NCBI RefSeq assembly: GCF_001544615.1
Contig: NZ_FCNV02000007.1
Coordinates: 62,001-126,000, forward strand
DNA from: Caballeronia concitans
GTDB lineage: Bacteria; Pseudomonadota; Gammaproteobacteria; Burkholderiales; Burkholderiaceae
Direction of reading: 5' to 3'
DNA: 64,000 nt
Shown: one piece after another, positions 51,224-59,851 of the stretch
How the letters are laid out: the number at the start of each line of letters is the position of its first letter
How positions within the stretch are numbered: the stretch's first letter is position 1
Translations under genes and position numbers: made by a program
Notes under the pieces: generated by a model
What the model saw: the letters and a program-made list of their open reading frames with translations, nothing else
What the model was told of the DNA's origin: nothing
Database searches by the model: none

Positions 51224-51970
51224 ATGACGACCATCGACAGGAACCGAGAATTCGAAGGCAAGGCCGTGCTCGTGACGGGCGCGGGCAAGGGCATCGGTCA
51301 TGCGACGGTGCATCTCTTGGCGAGTCGCGGCGCGCGCGTGATTGCATTGAGCCGCAGCGCCGACGACCTCGCTATGCTTGCAAAAGAAACGGGCTGCGAG
51401 ACCATCGCCGTCGATCTGGCGGATGCCGACGCCGCACGTGAAGCGGCGCGTTCGGCGCAACCGGTCGATCTGCTCGTCAATTGCGCGGGGCTCGTCGTAT
51501 TGCAGCCCTTTCTCGATACCACGGTCGAAGCATTCGATCTCACGATGAACGTGAATGTGCGCGCCGCGATGATCGTCGCTCAGGCGTGCGCGAAGAGCAT
51601 GATCGAGCGCGGCAAGGGCGGCGCGATCGTCAACGTGTCGAGCTTGTCGGCGACGGTCGGCTTGCCGCTGCATGCGTCGTATTGCGCATCGAAAGGCGCG
51701 CTCGATGCGATGACGCGCGTGATGGCCGTCGAGCTCGGTCCGCACGGCATCCGAGTGAACGCGATCAATCCCGTGGTCACGATGACGCCGATGGCCGAGA
51801 AAGCCTGGAGCGATCCCGCGAAGTCGGGGCCGATGCTCGCGCGTATTCCGCTGAACCGCTTCGTGCAGCCGGTGGAAGTGGCGCGCACCATCGCTTATTT
51901 GTTGAGCGACGATTCGAGCATGGTGAGCGGCGTGAGCCTTGCCGTCGACGGCGGCTTTCAGGCAGGATGA
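51224..51970 (+). CDS. SDR-family oxidoreductase, L-xylulose reductase-like
   Basis: A 248-residue short-chain dehydrogenase. The cofactor motif is TGAGKGIG (residues 18-25), NCAG at about 86-89, and catalytic Ser140, Tyr153 and Lys157 (SYCASKGAL). The TGAGKGIG form and GLVVLQPFLDTTVEAFD are typical of dicarbonyl/L-xylulose reductases, which interconvert L-xylulose and xylitol or related ketose/polyol pairs. In this operon it is the likely ketose-forming or ketose-reducing partner of the two zinc dehydrogenases. The ATG at 51224 gives the normal N-terminus; an upstream in-frame ATG at 51179 lies within the regulator gene. Confidence 0.86.
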   Translation: MTTIDRNREFEGKAVLVTGAGKGIGHATVHLLASRGARVIALSRSADDLAMLAKETGCETIAVDLADADAAREAARSAQPVDLLVNCAGLVVLQPFLDTTVEAFDLTMNVNVRAAMIVAQACAKSMIERGKGGAIVNVSSLSATVGLPLHASYCASKGALDAMTRVMAVELGPHGIRVNAINPVVTMTPMAEKAWSDPAKSGPMLARIPLNRFVQPVEVARTIAYLLSDDSSMVSGVSLAVDGGFQAG

Positions 51971-52003
51971 TTCGGATACCGTATTTAAACCGAAGGAACG
52001 ACG

Positions 52004-53038
52004 ATGGAAGCACTGGTTCTCGAAGAGGCGCGGCGCATCAGCCTGCGTCCGTTCAGCTTGCCGCAGGTCGTGGGTCCGCGCGATGTTCGCATCCGCATCC
52101 ATACGGTCGGCATTTGCGGCAGCGACGTTCATTACTATCAGCACGGACGCATCGGCCCGTTCGTCGTGAACGAGCCGATGGTGCTCGGACATGAAGCGTC
52201 GGGCACGGTCGTCGAAGTGGGCGAGGAGGTCACGCATCTGAAGGCGGGCGATCGCGTGTGCATGGAACCGGGCGTGCCGGACATGGAATCGCGTGCGTCG
52301 CGCGAAGGCATGTACAACCTCGACCCCAAAGTGCGCTTCTGGGCGACGCCGCCGGTGCATGGCTGCCTCGCGCCGTACGTCGTGCATCCGGCCGCGTTCA
52401 CGTACAAGCTGCCCGATAACGTGAGCTTCGCGGAGGGCGCCATTGTCGAGCCGCTGTCCATCGGCTTGCAGGCCGCGAAGAAGGCCGCGATCCAGCCGGG
52501 CGATGTGGCCGTCGTGCTCGGTGCGGGCACCATCGGCATGATGTGCGCGCTTGCGGCGCTCGCGGGCGGATGCAGCCGCGCGATCGTCTGCGATCTCGTG
52601 CAGGAGAAGCTCGATCTGATCGGCAGCGTGCAGGGCGTGACGGCAGTGAACATTCGCGAGCAGCGCGTGCAGGACGTCATCGCCGAACTGACGGACGGCT
52701 GGGGCGCGAACATCGTGTTCGAAGCGAGCGGCAACGAGAAGGCGTTCGAAGGCATCGTCGATCTGTTGTGTCCGGGCGGATGCATCGTGCTCGTCGGCAT
52801 GCCGCAACGCGCGATTCCGCTCGATGTCGTCGCGGTTCAGATCAAGGAAGCGCGCATCGAATCCGTGTTCCGTTACGCGAACATCTTTCCGCGCGCGATC
52901 CAGTTGATCGCATCGGGCAGGCTCGATGTGAAACCCTTCATTTCGCGCACGTTCCCGTTCGCGGAAGGCATCAAGGCGTTCGAGGAAGCGGCGAGCGGCG
53001 TGCCGACGGATGTGAAAGTGCAGATCGTGATGGAATGA
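52004..53038 (+). CDS. Zinc-dependent polyol dehydrogenase (xylitol/sorbitol dehydrogenase type)
   Basis: A 344-residue MDR-family dehydrogenase. The catalytic zinc ligands are Cys38 in [13 protein letters not shown] and His63/Glu64 in LGHEASG; the NAD site is [10 protein letters not shown] at about residue 166. The HYYQHGRIG segment is typical of sorbitol and xylitol dehydrogenases. The structural-zinc cysteines are missing, as in mammalian sorbitol dehydrogenase (the region reads [14 protein letters not shown]). Expected reaction: polyol to ketose with NAD. It lies 33 bases after the SDR gene and 26 bases before the next dehydrogenase. Confidence 0.88.
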   Translation: MEALVLEEARRISLRPFSLPQVVGPRDVRIRIHTVGICGSDVHYYQHGRIGPFVVNEPMVLGHEASGTVVEVGEEVTHLKAGDRVCMEPGVPDMESRASREGMYNLDPKVRFWATPPVHGCLAPYVVHPAAFTYKLPDNVSFAEGAIVEPLSIGLQAAKKAAIQPGDVAVVLGAGTIGMMCALAALAGGCSRAIVCDLVQEKLDLIGSVQGVTAVNIREQRVQDVIAELTDGWGANIVFEASGNEKAFEGIVDLLCPGGCIVLVGMPQRAIPLDVVAVQIKEARIESVFRYANIFPRAIQLIASGRLDVKPFISRTFPFAEGIKAFEEAASGVPTDVKVQIVME

Positions 53039-53064
53039 GACGATAACGACCGGGAGACGCGATC

Positions 53065-54141
53065 ATGGAAAACACTGCGGAAATGACGGCCATTGTCTGC
53101 CGCGCACCGAAGGACTATCGCGTCGAGCGCGTGGAGCGTCCGCGCGCAGGCCCGAACGAGTTGGTCATTCGCATTGCCGCATGCGGCATCTGCGCGAGCG
53201 ACTGCAAATGCTGGTCGGGGGCGAAGATGTTCTGGGGCGGCCCGAATCCGTGGGTCAAGGCGCCGGTCATCCCCGGGCATGAGTTCTTCGGCTATGTCGA
53301 AGAACTCGGCGAGGGTGCGGCGGAACACTTCGGAGTGCAGAATGGAGATCGCGTGATCGCGGAGCAGATCGTGCCCTGTGCGAAGTGCCGCTATTGCAAG
53401 TCGGGCCAGTACTGGATGTGCGAAGTGCATAACATCTTCGGCTTTCAACGCGAGGTCGCGGACGGCGGCATGGCCGAATACATGCGCTTTCCGCCGACGG
53501 CCATCGTCCACAAGATTCCGGATGGCATTTCGCTCGAAGATGCGGCGATCATCGAGCCGCTCGCATGCGCGATTCATACGGTGAATCGAGGCGATATTCA
53601 ATTGAGCGATGTCGTCGTGATCGCGGGCGCGGGTCCGCTCGGATTGATGATGGTGCAGGTCGCGCATCTGAAGACGCCGAAGAAGCTGGTTGTCATCGAT
53701 CTCGTCGATGAGCGGCTCGAGCTTGCACGCGAATACGGCGCGGATATCACGATCAACCCGAAGACCGACAACGCGCTCGAGATGATTCGCGGCATCACGG
53801 ATCAATACGGCTGCGACGTGTATATCGAAACGACGGGTTCGCCCGTGGGCGTGACGCAAGGGCTGGAGTTGATTCGCAAGCTCGGGCGCTTCGTGGAGTT
53901 TTCCGTGTTCGGCAGCGATACGACGGTGGACTGGTCGATCATCGGCGACCGCAAGGAACTGGACGTGCGCGGCGCGCATCTGGGACCGTATTGCTATCCC
54001 ATCGCCATCGATCTGCTCGCGCGTGGGCTCGTGACGTCGAAGGGCATCGTCACGCACGGCTTCACGCTGGAAGAGTGGGACGATGCCATTGAAGTCGCGA
54101 ATTCGCTCGATTCGATCAAGGTGCTGCTGCGGCCGAAGTGA
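53065..54141 (+). CDS. Zinc-dependent alcohol dehydrogenase, erythritol/L-threitol dehydrogenase type
   Basis: A 358-residue MDR-family enzyme with both zinc sites: catalytic Cys43, His72 and Glu73 (PGHEFFGY), and structural cysteines 105, 108, 111 and 119 (CAKCRYCKSGQYWMC). The NAD-binding motif is IAGAGPLGLMM. It resembles the erythritol/L-threitol dehydrogenases found in tetritol-catabolism loci. Together with the xylitol/sorbitol-type enzyme it suggests that the locus handles a four- or five-carbon polyol. Last gene of the operon; no terminator hairpin with a T-run was seen after it. Confidence 0.85.
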   Translation: MENTAEMTAIVCRAPKDYRVERVERPRAGPNELVIRIAACGICASDCKCWSGAKMFWGGPNPWVKAPVIPGHEFFGYVEELGEGAAEHFGVQNGDRVIAEQIVPCAKCRYCKSGQYWMCEVHNIFGFQREVADGGMAEYMRFPPTAIVHKIPDGISLEDAAIIEPLACAIHTVNRGDIQLSDVVVIAGAGPLGLMMVQVAHLKTPKKLVVIDLVDERLELAREYGADITINPKTDNALEMIRGITDQYGCDVYIETTGSPVGVTQGLELIRKLGRFVEFSVFGSDTTVDWSIIGDRKELDVRGAHLGPYCYPIAIDLLARGLVTSKGIVTHGFTLEEWDDAIEVANSLDSIKVLLRPK

Positions 54142-54495
54142 TCAGTGGTTCATCCATGTGCGGCCGATGACGCTTTGGGGTAGGCGTCTATGCTGTACAG
54201 CGATGTCGTAGCCATGAGGTCGGCGCGATGCGAAGGTCAACGCTTTTGCGTGGACGTCCGTCGACATAATTGCCGCACGTTCGAGCGTTTCCCGAATCGC
54301 CAGGTTAGACGCGCTGAGCAACGGCGCTCCCATCGTTCGAAACAAGACGCGAAAAATGGGCAGCTAGCGCGGCGAATAACGCATTCACCCCAAAACCTCA
54401 CACCCGTTCGCAAACCCGGGGTTTATCAAATCGAAAGGAGGCGCCTAGAATCAATCCACCGCCCCGGTCTTCGTCGCCTTGCAACAGGACATCTC
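54142..54495. other. Intergenic region upstream of the YbdK-type ligase gene
   Basis: A 354-base gap. It contains AAAGGAGG (54434-54441), a perfect ribosome-binding sequence, but no ATG, GTG or TTG follows at a usable distance. No gene is supported. The promoter of the ligase gene is expected here but was not pinned down. Confidence 0.45.
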
Positions 54496-55620
54496 ATGCT
54501 GCAGCCATTCGCGTCGTCGGAATCGTTCACGATTGGAGTCGAACTCGAGGTTCAGCTCGTCAACACGCACGACTACAACCTCACGAAGGCCACGACCGAG
54601 CTGTTGAACCGCGTGCGCGCCGAGAGCTTCGCGGGCGCGATCAATCCCGAGACCACGGAAGGCATGATCGAGCTGTCGACCGGCATATGCAAGCACTTCG
54701 ACCAGGCCCGCAGCGAACTGCAAGGCCTTCGCGATACGCTCGTGCGCGCAGCCGACTTTCTCAACGTCGGCGTGTGCGGCGGCGGAACGAATTTCTTCCA
54801 GAACTGGTACGACCAGAGATCCGATGGACGCGAACGCTCCGAATATTTGATGGGACTGTATGGCGCGTTGTATCAGCAGTTCACCATCTTCGGTCAGCAT
54901 GTGCATGTCGGCTGCCCCGATCCGGACTCGGCGCTCGTGCTGTTGCATTCGCTTTCGCGCTACGTGCCGCACTTCGTCGCGCTGGCCGCGTGTTCACCGT
55001 TCGTCCAGGGCAGCGACACGCAATTCCAATGCGCCCGCTTGAATTCCGTCGCGCCGTTTCCGTTGTCGGGACATTCGCCGTTCGTGACTACATGGGCCGA
55101 GTTCGAACAATACTTCGATCGAATGACGTGCACGGGTCTGGTCAAGAGCCTCAAGGACTTCTACTGGGACATTCGCCCGAGCCCCGGTTATGGAACGATC
55201 GAAATACGCGTGATGGACACGCCGCTTCGCGTCGAATGGGCCGCTGCGATTGCCGCCTATATTCAGGCGCTTTCGCGCTATCTGCTGATCGACAGGCCCT
55301 TGCGGCTCAGTGATCGCGACTACGAGGTGTATCGAACGAACCGGTTCAATGCGTGCCGATTCGGCCTCGATGGCGCATGCGTGAACCCCGAGACCGGACA
55401 GCGCGGCCCGATAAGAAACGACATTCTCGCGACGCTCGCAGCCATCGCGCCCCACGCGCAAGCGCTCGGCGCGGAGGAAGGCATTGATCAGATCAGGCGC
55501 ACGGTCACCGACGGCGTCAGCGATGCTACGTGGCAACGCCGCGTCTATGGCGCGCATCGTTCGTTGCATGAGTTGGTACGTCAGCAATGCCAGATATGGC
55601 GCGGCGCGGAGATCGCGTGA
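54496..55620 (+). CDS. YbdK-family carboxylate-amine ligase (glutamate-cysteine ligase-like)
   Basis: A 374-residue soluble enzyme of the GCS2 family. Landmarks are [13 protein letters not shown] at the start, [10 protein letters not shown], the nucleotide region [15 protein letters not shown] and the C-terminal [32 protein letters not shown]. coli YbdK has weak glutamate-cysteine ligase activity; the physiological substrates are unknown. The ATG at 54496 follows AGGACATCTC and gives the canonical beginning; the upstream in-frame extension of about 100 residues is non-coding in character. It precedes the intradiol dioxygenase gene by 24 bases. Confidence 0.88.
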   Translation: MLQPFASSESFTIGVELEVQLVNTHDYNLTKATTELLNRVRAESFAGAINPETTEGMIELSTGICKHFDQARSELQGLRDTLVRAADFLNVGVCGGGTNFFQNWYDQRSDGRERSEYLMGLYGALYQQFTIFGQHVHVGCPDPDSALVLLHSLSRYVPHFVALAACSPFVQGSDTQFQCARLNSVAPFPLSGHSPFVTTWAEFEQYFDRMTCTGLVKSLKDFYWDIRPSPGYGTIEIRVMDTPLRVEWAAAIAAYIQALSRYLLIDRPLRLSDRDYEVYRTNRFNACRFGLDGACVNPETGQRGPIRNDILATLAAIAPHAQALGAEEGIDQIRRTVTDGVSDATWQRRVYGAHRSLHELVRQQCQIWRGAEIA

Positions 55621-55644
55621 AGTGGCGTGAAGGAGTGTGATGCG

Positions 55645-56259
55645 ATGCCGACACGAACCACGAATCCTGGACGGCGCGACTTTCTGCGCAGGTCGAGTGT
55701 CGTGCCGTCCGCGTGCTTGCTGCTCGCGCTGGGTCGCGCAGGCCATGCACGAGCCGATGAACTCACTGCGACCCCCGCCTGCACCGACGAACACGAACCG
55801 ACCCGCCCACAGACCGCCGGACCGTTCTTTCTTCCGCATTCTCCGCAACGGGCATCGCTGCTGGAGCCGGGCATGCGAGGCACGAAGATCGTTCTGAGCG
55901 GACGCGTATGGTCATCGCGATGCGCACCCGTGTCCGGCGCGCTGCTCGATTTCTGGCATGCCGATGACGCCGGTGAATACGACACCGATGGCTTCCGTTT
56001 GCGCGGGCATCAGTTTGCCGATAGCGAGGGGCGGTATCGGCTGGAGACCATCGTGCCGGGGCTGTATCCGGGCCGCACGCGGCACTTTCACGTGAACGTG
56101 CAGCCGCCCAACGGGCGCGTGCTCACCACGCAACTGTATTTTCCCGACGAGCCGCGCAATGCGCGCGATTCGCTGTTCGATCGACGGCTCCTGATGACGA
56201 TTAACGGCGATGGCGCCGGCAAGATCGCGCGATTCGATTTCGTGCTCGCGCTTGCATAG
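55645..56259 (+). CDS. Exported intradiol ring-cleavage dioxygenase
   Basis: A 204-residue protein with an N-terminal twin-arginine type export signal (RRDFLRRSS then a hydrophobic stretch and AHARA), so it is likely exported folded with its iron. The catalytic domain has a GEYDTDG start and LYPGRTRHFHV; the iron ligands are likely Tyr112, Tyr141, His147 and His149 in the usual Tyr2His2 arrangement. Members open catechol-type rings between the hydroxyls. The exported subgroup has no settled substrate; lignin-derived or plant phenolics are possible. AAGGAG precedes the start at 55645. Confidence 0.86.
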   Translation: MPTRTTNPGRRDFLRRSSVVPSACLLLALGRAGHARADELTATPACTDEHEPTRPQTAGPFFLPHSPQRASLLEPGMRGTKIVLSGRVWSSRCAPVSGALLDFWHADDAGEYDTDGFRLRGHQFADSEGRYRLETIVPGLYPGRTRHFHVNVQPPNGRVLTTQLYFPDEPRNARDSLFDRRLLMTINGDGAGKIARFDFVLALA

Positions 56260-56284
56260 CGTCATGCATGCAGTCCGCTTGTTG

Positions 56285-57349
56285 TCACGTGCTGTCCGCC
56301 GCCACCGGTAATTCCTCGGCCTTCCACCGCAGCATGCCGCCTGCAAGGTTCGCCACCTTGCCGAAGCCCGCCTTGGCGAGCAACACGCTGGCCTGAGCGG
56401 AACGCGCCCCGGAGCGGCACACCGCCACCACCGGCCGATCGCGGTCCAGTTCGTCGAGCCGGTTCATCAACTGCGAGAGCGGCACGAGCTTCGCGTGCGG
56501 CAAACGCCCGAGCGGATCGATGAATTCCGCGGCCTCGCGAACATCGACGATTTGCACGGCGCCTTCACGCTCGAGCAGCGCCATCGGTTCGATCTCCCAC
56601 ACGCCGCTGAAACGCAAGGTCAGCGGGGCCCAGGCGGGCATGTCGTCCGCGGGGGCGTCGCCTTCGGGCTGTCCGCAGCGCAGGTTCGCGGGCACCGCCA
56701 CGGCCATATGCTTCGGATGCGGCAGATGGAGGTGGCTCATGTGCCCGACGAAATCGTCGATGTTCACATCGCCGCCCAGGCGCGGGTTGAAACGCCGCTC
56801 TTCCGTGACGCTCGTCACCGTGATCCCGCGATAGTCGTGCGCCGGATACAGCAGGCAGTCGCCGGGCAGCGTCAGAATCTGCTCGCGCACGGAGGCGAAC
56901 AACTGGCGGGCGCTGCCCTGCTGAAAATCGGTGCGGCCGCATCCGCGAATCAGGAGACTGTCGCCGGTGAAGGCCATGCGCCGGTCGTCGAGCACGTAGG
57001 TCAGGCAGCCGTTCGTGTGGCCGGGCGTGGCGCGCACCGTCAGATGGCGGCTTCCGAAGTCGATGCGGTCGCCGTGCGCAAGCGGCCGGTCCACGCCCTC
57101 GGCGCCCGCGGCGGCGGCGAGCGCGATCGAACTGCCGCTGCGCCTCTGCAAGCGCCACGCGCCTGTGACGTGATCGGCGTGGACATGCGTATCGAGCGTC
57201 GCCTGAAGGTGCAGACCGAGTTCTTCCAGAAGCGCGAGATCGCGCGGCGCCTGTTCGTAGACGGGATCGATCAGCAGCGCCGCGCCGCTATCGCCGAGTA
57301 AGTAGGTGTAGGTCGATGACGCGGCATCGAAAAGCTGGCGAAAGATCAT
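56285..57349 (-). CDS. Persulfide dioxygenase-rhodanese fusion protein
   Basis: A 354-residue two-domain enzyme. The N-terminal metallo-beta-lactamase fold domain (about residues 1-235) is ETHE1-like, with THVHADH (His55, His57, Asp59, His60), His111 in PGHTNG, Asp130 and His171. The C-terminal rhodanese domain (about 255-345) has the catalytic Cys311 in VVAVCRSGARS. ETHE1 oxidises glutathione persulfide to sulfite; a rhodanese partner can feed or use persulfide or thiosulfate. Fused proteins of this type have been characterised in Paraburkholderia. It stands alone, divergent from the second MHYT gene. Confidence 0.93.
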   Translation of the reverse strand: MIFRQLFDAASSTYTYLLGDSGAALLIDPVYEQAPRDLALLEELGLHLQATLDTHVHADHVTGAWRLQRRSGSSIALAAAAGAEGVDRPLAHGDRIDFGSRHLTVRATPGHTNGCLTYVLDDRRMAFTGDSLLIRGCGRTDFQQGSARQLFASVREQILTLPGDCLLYPAHDYRGITVTSVTEERRFNPRLGGDVNIDDFVGHMSHLHLPHPKHMAVAVPANLRCGQPEGDAPADDMPAWAPLTLRFSGVWEIEPMALLEREGAVQIVDVREAAEFIDPLGRLPHAKLVPLSQLMNRLDELDRDRPVVAVCRSGARSAQASVLLAKAGFGKVANLAGGMLRWKAEELPVAADST

Positions 57350-57630
57350 GGCGGAAGCTCAAACAAGGAAAGACACACTACGACACGGACGGTCTTACCT
57401 CCATTCAAGCCGTTTGCGGGCCAATGCTCAAGTAGATGAACCGCACCGCGCCACTGCGGATTCGAGCGTGCGCTCGAAAAGCCTTCGCCGCGTAGGTTTT
57501 CAATTGCGCCTTCCGATTCTTCGCAACATACTTGGTTCCACCTTACTTGCCAGCAAAGCGCGCGTCGGTGAATCGGTGCCGGAACGCGCGCCCCAAGTTT
57601 CAATAAGAGCGATGACAACAATAACGGCCG

Positions 57631-59724
57631 ATGCTCGCGAATACCTATAACCCGCTGTTGGTCGTTTGCTCGCTTCTCGTCGCGATCCTGGCCGCCTACA
57701 CCGCGCTCGACATGGCCGGGCGCATTGCACTCGCCGAAGGACGCACCGCGCGCTGGTGGATGATCGGCGGCGGATGCGCGATGGGCCTCGGCATCTGGTC
57801 GATGCACTTCGTCGGCATGCTTGCGTTCAATCTGCCGATCGCGCTCGGTTATGACCCGGCCATCACGTCGCTGTCGCTGCTCATCGCGGTGGCGGCGTCC
57901 ATGTTCGCGCTGTGGCTCGTCTGCCAGAACACGCTGCCCATGCCGCGCCTCGTCGTCGGCGCATTGCTGATGGGACCGGCCATCGCGGGCATGCACTACA
58001 CCGGCATGGCGGCCATGCGCATGCGGCCGGGCATCGACTATGACGCGACGCTCGTCGCGCTGTCCGTGAGCATTGCCATCGTGGCGTCGGGCGCGGCGCT
58101 GTGGATCGCGTTCCGCTTGCGGCAGCGCTCGGCGGGACGCTTCCTGTTGCGGGCAGTCGCGTCGCTGGTGATGGGCGTCGCTATCGTCGGCATGCATTAC
58201 ACGGGCATGGCCGCCGCGCATTTTCCGGCAGGCAGCATCTGCGATGCCGCCCGCGACGGCGCGAATCCCGCGTGGCTCGCGCTGGTGGTGATCGTCGTGA
58301 CGCTCGCGGTCATCGCCATCGCGCTCATTATTTCCGTGCTCGATCTGCGGATGGAAGCGCGCACGGCGGTGCTCGCCGCGTCGCTCGCGGAGGCGAACAA
58401 GGAACTCGCGTATCTCGCGCTTCACGACAGTCTGACCGGCTTGCCGAACCGCGTGCTGCTCGAAGACCGGCTCGCGCAGCTGGTTCGGGGCGCCCGTCAT
58501 TCGAAGCGGCGTTTCACGCTGATGTTCATGGACCTCGACAGTTTCAAGGCCGTCAACGACGCGCTCGGGCACCATGTCGGGGACAAGCTGCTCGTCGAAG
58601 TGTCGCGACGCCTTCGCGCCGCGCTGCCATCGCACGACACGATCGCCCGCGTGGGCGGCGACGAGTTCGTGCTGCTGTCCAACGTCGAAGACGCGACGGC
58701 CGCCGCCGACGTCGCGCAGGCGCTGACGCGGGCGATCGAAGCGCCGTTCGAAGTCGAAACGCACGCTGTCCACATTTCGTTGAGCGTCGGCATCGCCATT
58801 TATCCGGACAACGGCGCGGATCAACAGGAGTTGCTGAGCAACGCGGATGCGGCCATGTATCACGCGAAGGCGCTCGGCAGTGGAAGCTGCTGCTTCTTCG
58901 AGCCGTCGATGCAGGCGGACGTGTACGAGCAGATGCAGCTCGCGCATGAATTGCGTTCCGCGGTCGCGGCGGGCGAAATGGTCCTGCATTACCAGCCGAA
59001 GTTCGGCGCGGCGAGCGGCGAGGCCGTCGGGGCCGAAGCGCTGCTGCGCTGGAATCATCCGGTGCGCGGACTGTTGTCGCCCGATCACTTCATTCCGCTT
59101 GCGGAAAAGACCGGGCTCATCGTGTCGATCGGCATGTGGGTGCTCGACGAAAGTTGCCGGCAACTGAAGCTCTGGCATTGCATGGGGCGCACCGGCTGGA
59201 GCATCGCGGTGAACCTGTCGCCGCTGCAGTTCGTCGACGATGGTCTCGTGAAAGCCGTGCAGGACGTGCTGCGCCGGCACGACTTGCCCGCGCATTGCCT
59301 GATCCTCGAAGTGACGGAAACCACCGCGATGCGCGATGTCGACGTCAGCCTGACGGTGCTGCGGCAACTCCGGCATACCGGCGTGCAGATTGCCATCGAC
59401 GATTTCGGCACGGGCTATTCGAGCTTGGTCTATCTGAAGCGCCTGCCCGCGACGGAGCTGAAAATCGATCGCGCTTTCGTGCGGCAACTGTCGCACGGCA
59501 CCGAGGACGCCGCGATCGTGTCGGCGGTCATCGCGCTCGGCAGGACGCTCAACCTCCGCATCGTCGCGGAAGGTGTGGAGACGCACCAGCAACGCACGTA
59601 TCTGACCGATGTCGGCTGCGACATGTTGCAGGGCTTCCTGCTGGGCCGGCCCATGTCCGCCGATGCGTTCGTCGAAGCGCTGATGCCTTGCGACGCAGCG
59701 CTCGCCGCGACGCACGCGCGGTGA
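57631..59724 (+). CDS. MHYT-GGDEF-EAL membrane protein (second copy)
   Basis: A 697-residue inner-membrane protein with the same architecture as the one at 41956-44019. The MHYT sensor (residues about 1-250) has SMHFVG, GMHYTG and GMHYTG motifs. The GGDEF domain (about 270-440) has an intact GGDEF at 342-346, and the EAL domain (about 450-690) an intact E469-A470-L471 (AEALLRWNHP), DDFGTGYSSLVYL and KIDRAF. Both activities are possible. The two copies differ at many positions, so they are old paralogues. The ATG at 57631 is 281 bases from the divergent persulfide dioxygenase gene. Confidence 0.94.
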   Translation: MLANTYNPLLVVCSLLVAILAAYTALDMAGRIALAEGRTARWWMIGGGCAMGLGIWSMHFVGMLAFNLPIALGYDPAITSLSLLIAVAASMFALWLVCQNTLPMPRLVVGALLMGPAIAGMHYTGMAAMRMRPGIDYDATLVALSVSIAIVASGAALWIAFRLRQRSAGRFLLRAVASLVMGVAIVGMHYTGMAAAHFPAGSICDAARDGANPAWLALVVIVVTLAVIAIALIISVLDLRMEARTAVLAASLAEANKELAYLALHDSLTGLPNRVLLEDRLAQLVRGARHSKRRFTLMFMDLDSFKAVNDALGHHVGDKLLVEVSRRLRAALPSHDTIARVGGDEFVLLSNVEDATAAADVAQALTRAIEAPFEVETHAVHISLSVGIAIYPDNGADQQELLSNADAAMYHAKALGSGSCCFFEPSMQADVYEQMQLAHELRSAVAAGEMVLHYQPKFGAASGEAVGAEALLRWNHPVRGLLSPDHFIPLAEKTGLIVSIGMWVLDESCRQLKLWHCMGRTGWSIAVNLSPLQFVDDGLVKAVQDVLRRHDLPAHCLILEVTETTAMRDVDVSLTVLRQLRHTGVQIAIDDFGTGYSSLVYLKRLPATELKIDRAFVRQLSHGTEDAAIVSAVIALGRTLNLRIVAEGVETHQQRTYLTDVGCDMLQGFLLGRPMSADAFVEALMPCDAALAATHAR

Positions 59725-59851
59725 CGAAGCTGTCGCGTTTTTGTACAAGACGGTGAAAAAGCGCCGGCTGAAATCGTGATGTAACGGAACGTGCCTTGCT
59801 CGAAACGCGTGTTCGAGCGAAGCACTCATCCACCATCACCGGTCTCTTCCC

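Noticed and set aside
54434-54441. A perfect Shine-Dalgarno sequence AAAGGAGG in the gap before the YbdK-type gene.
   Set aside because: No start codon follows within 15 bases and no open frame has coding character there.
57346-59829. A long open frame (827 codons) on the minus strand opposite the second MHYT-GGDEF-EAL gene.
   Set aside because: It is an Arg/His-rich shadow of a GC-rich gene, with no recognisable domain, while the opposite strand has three clear domains.
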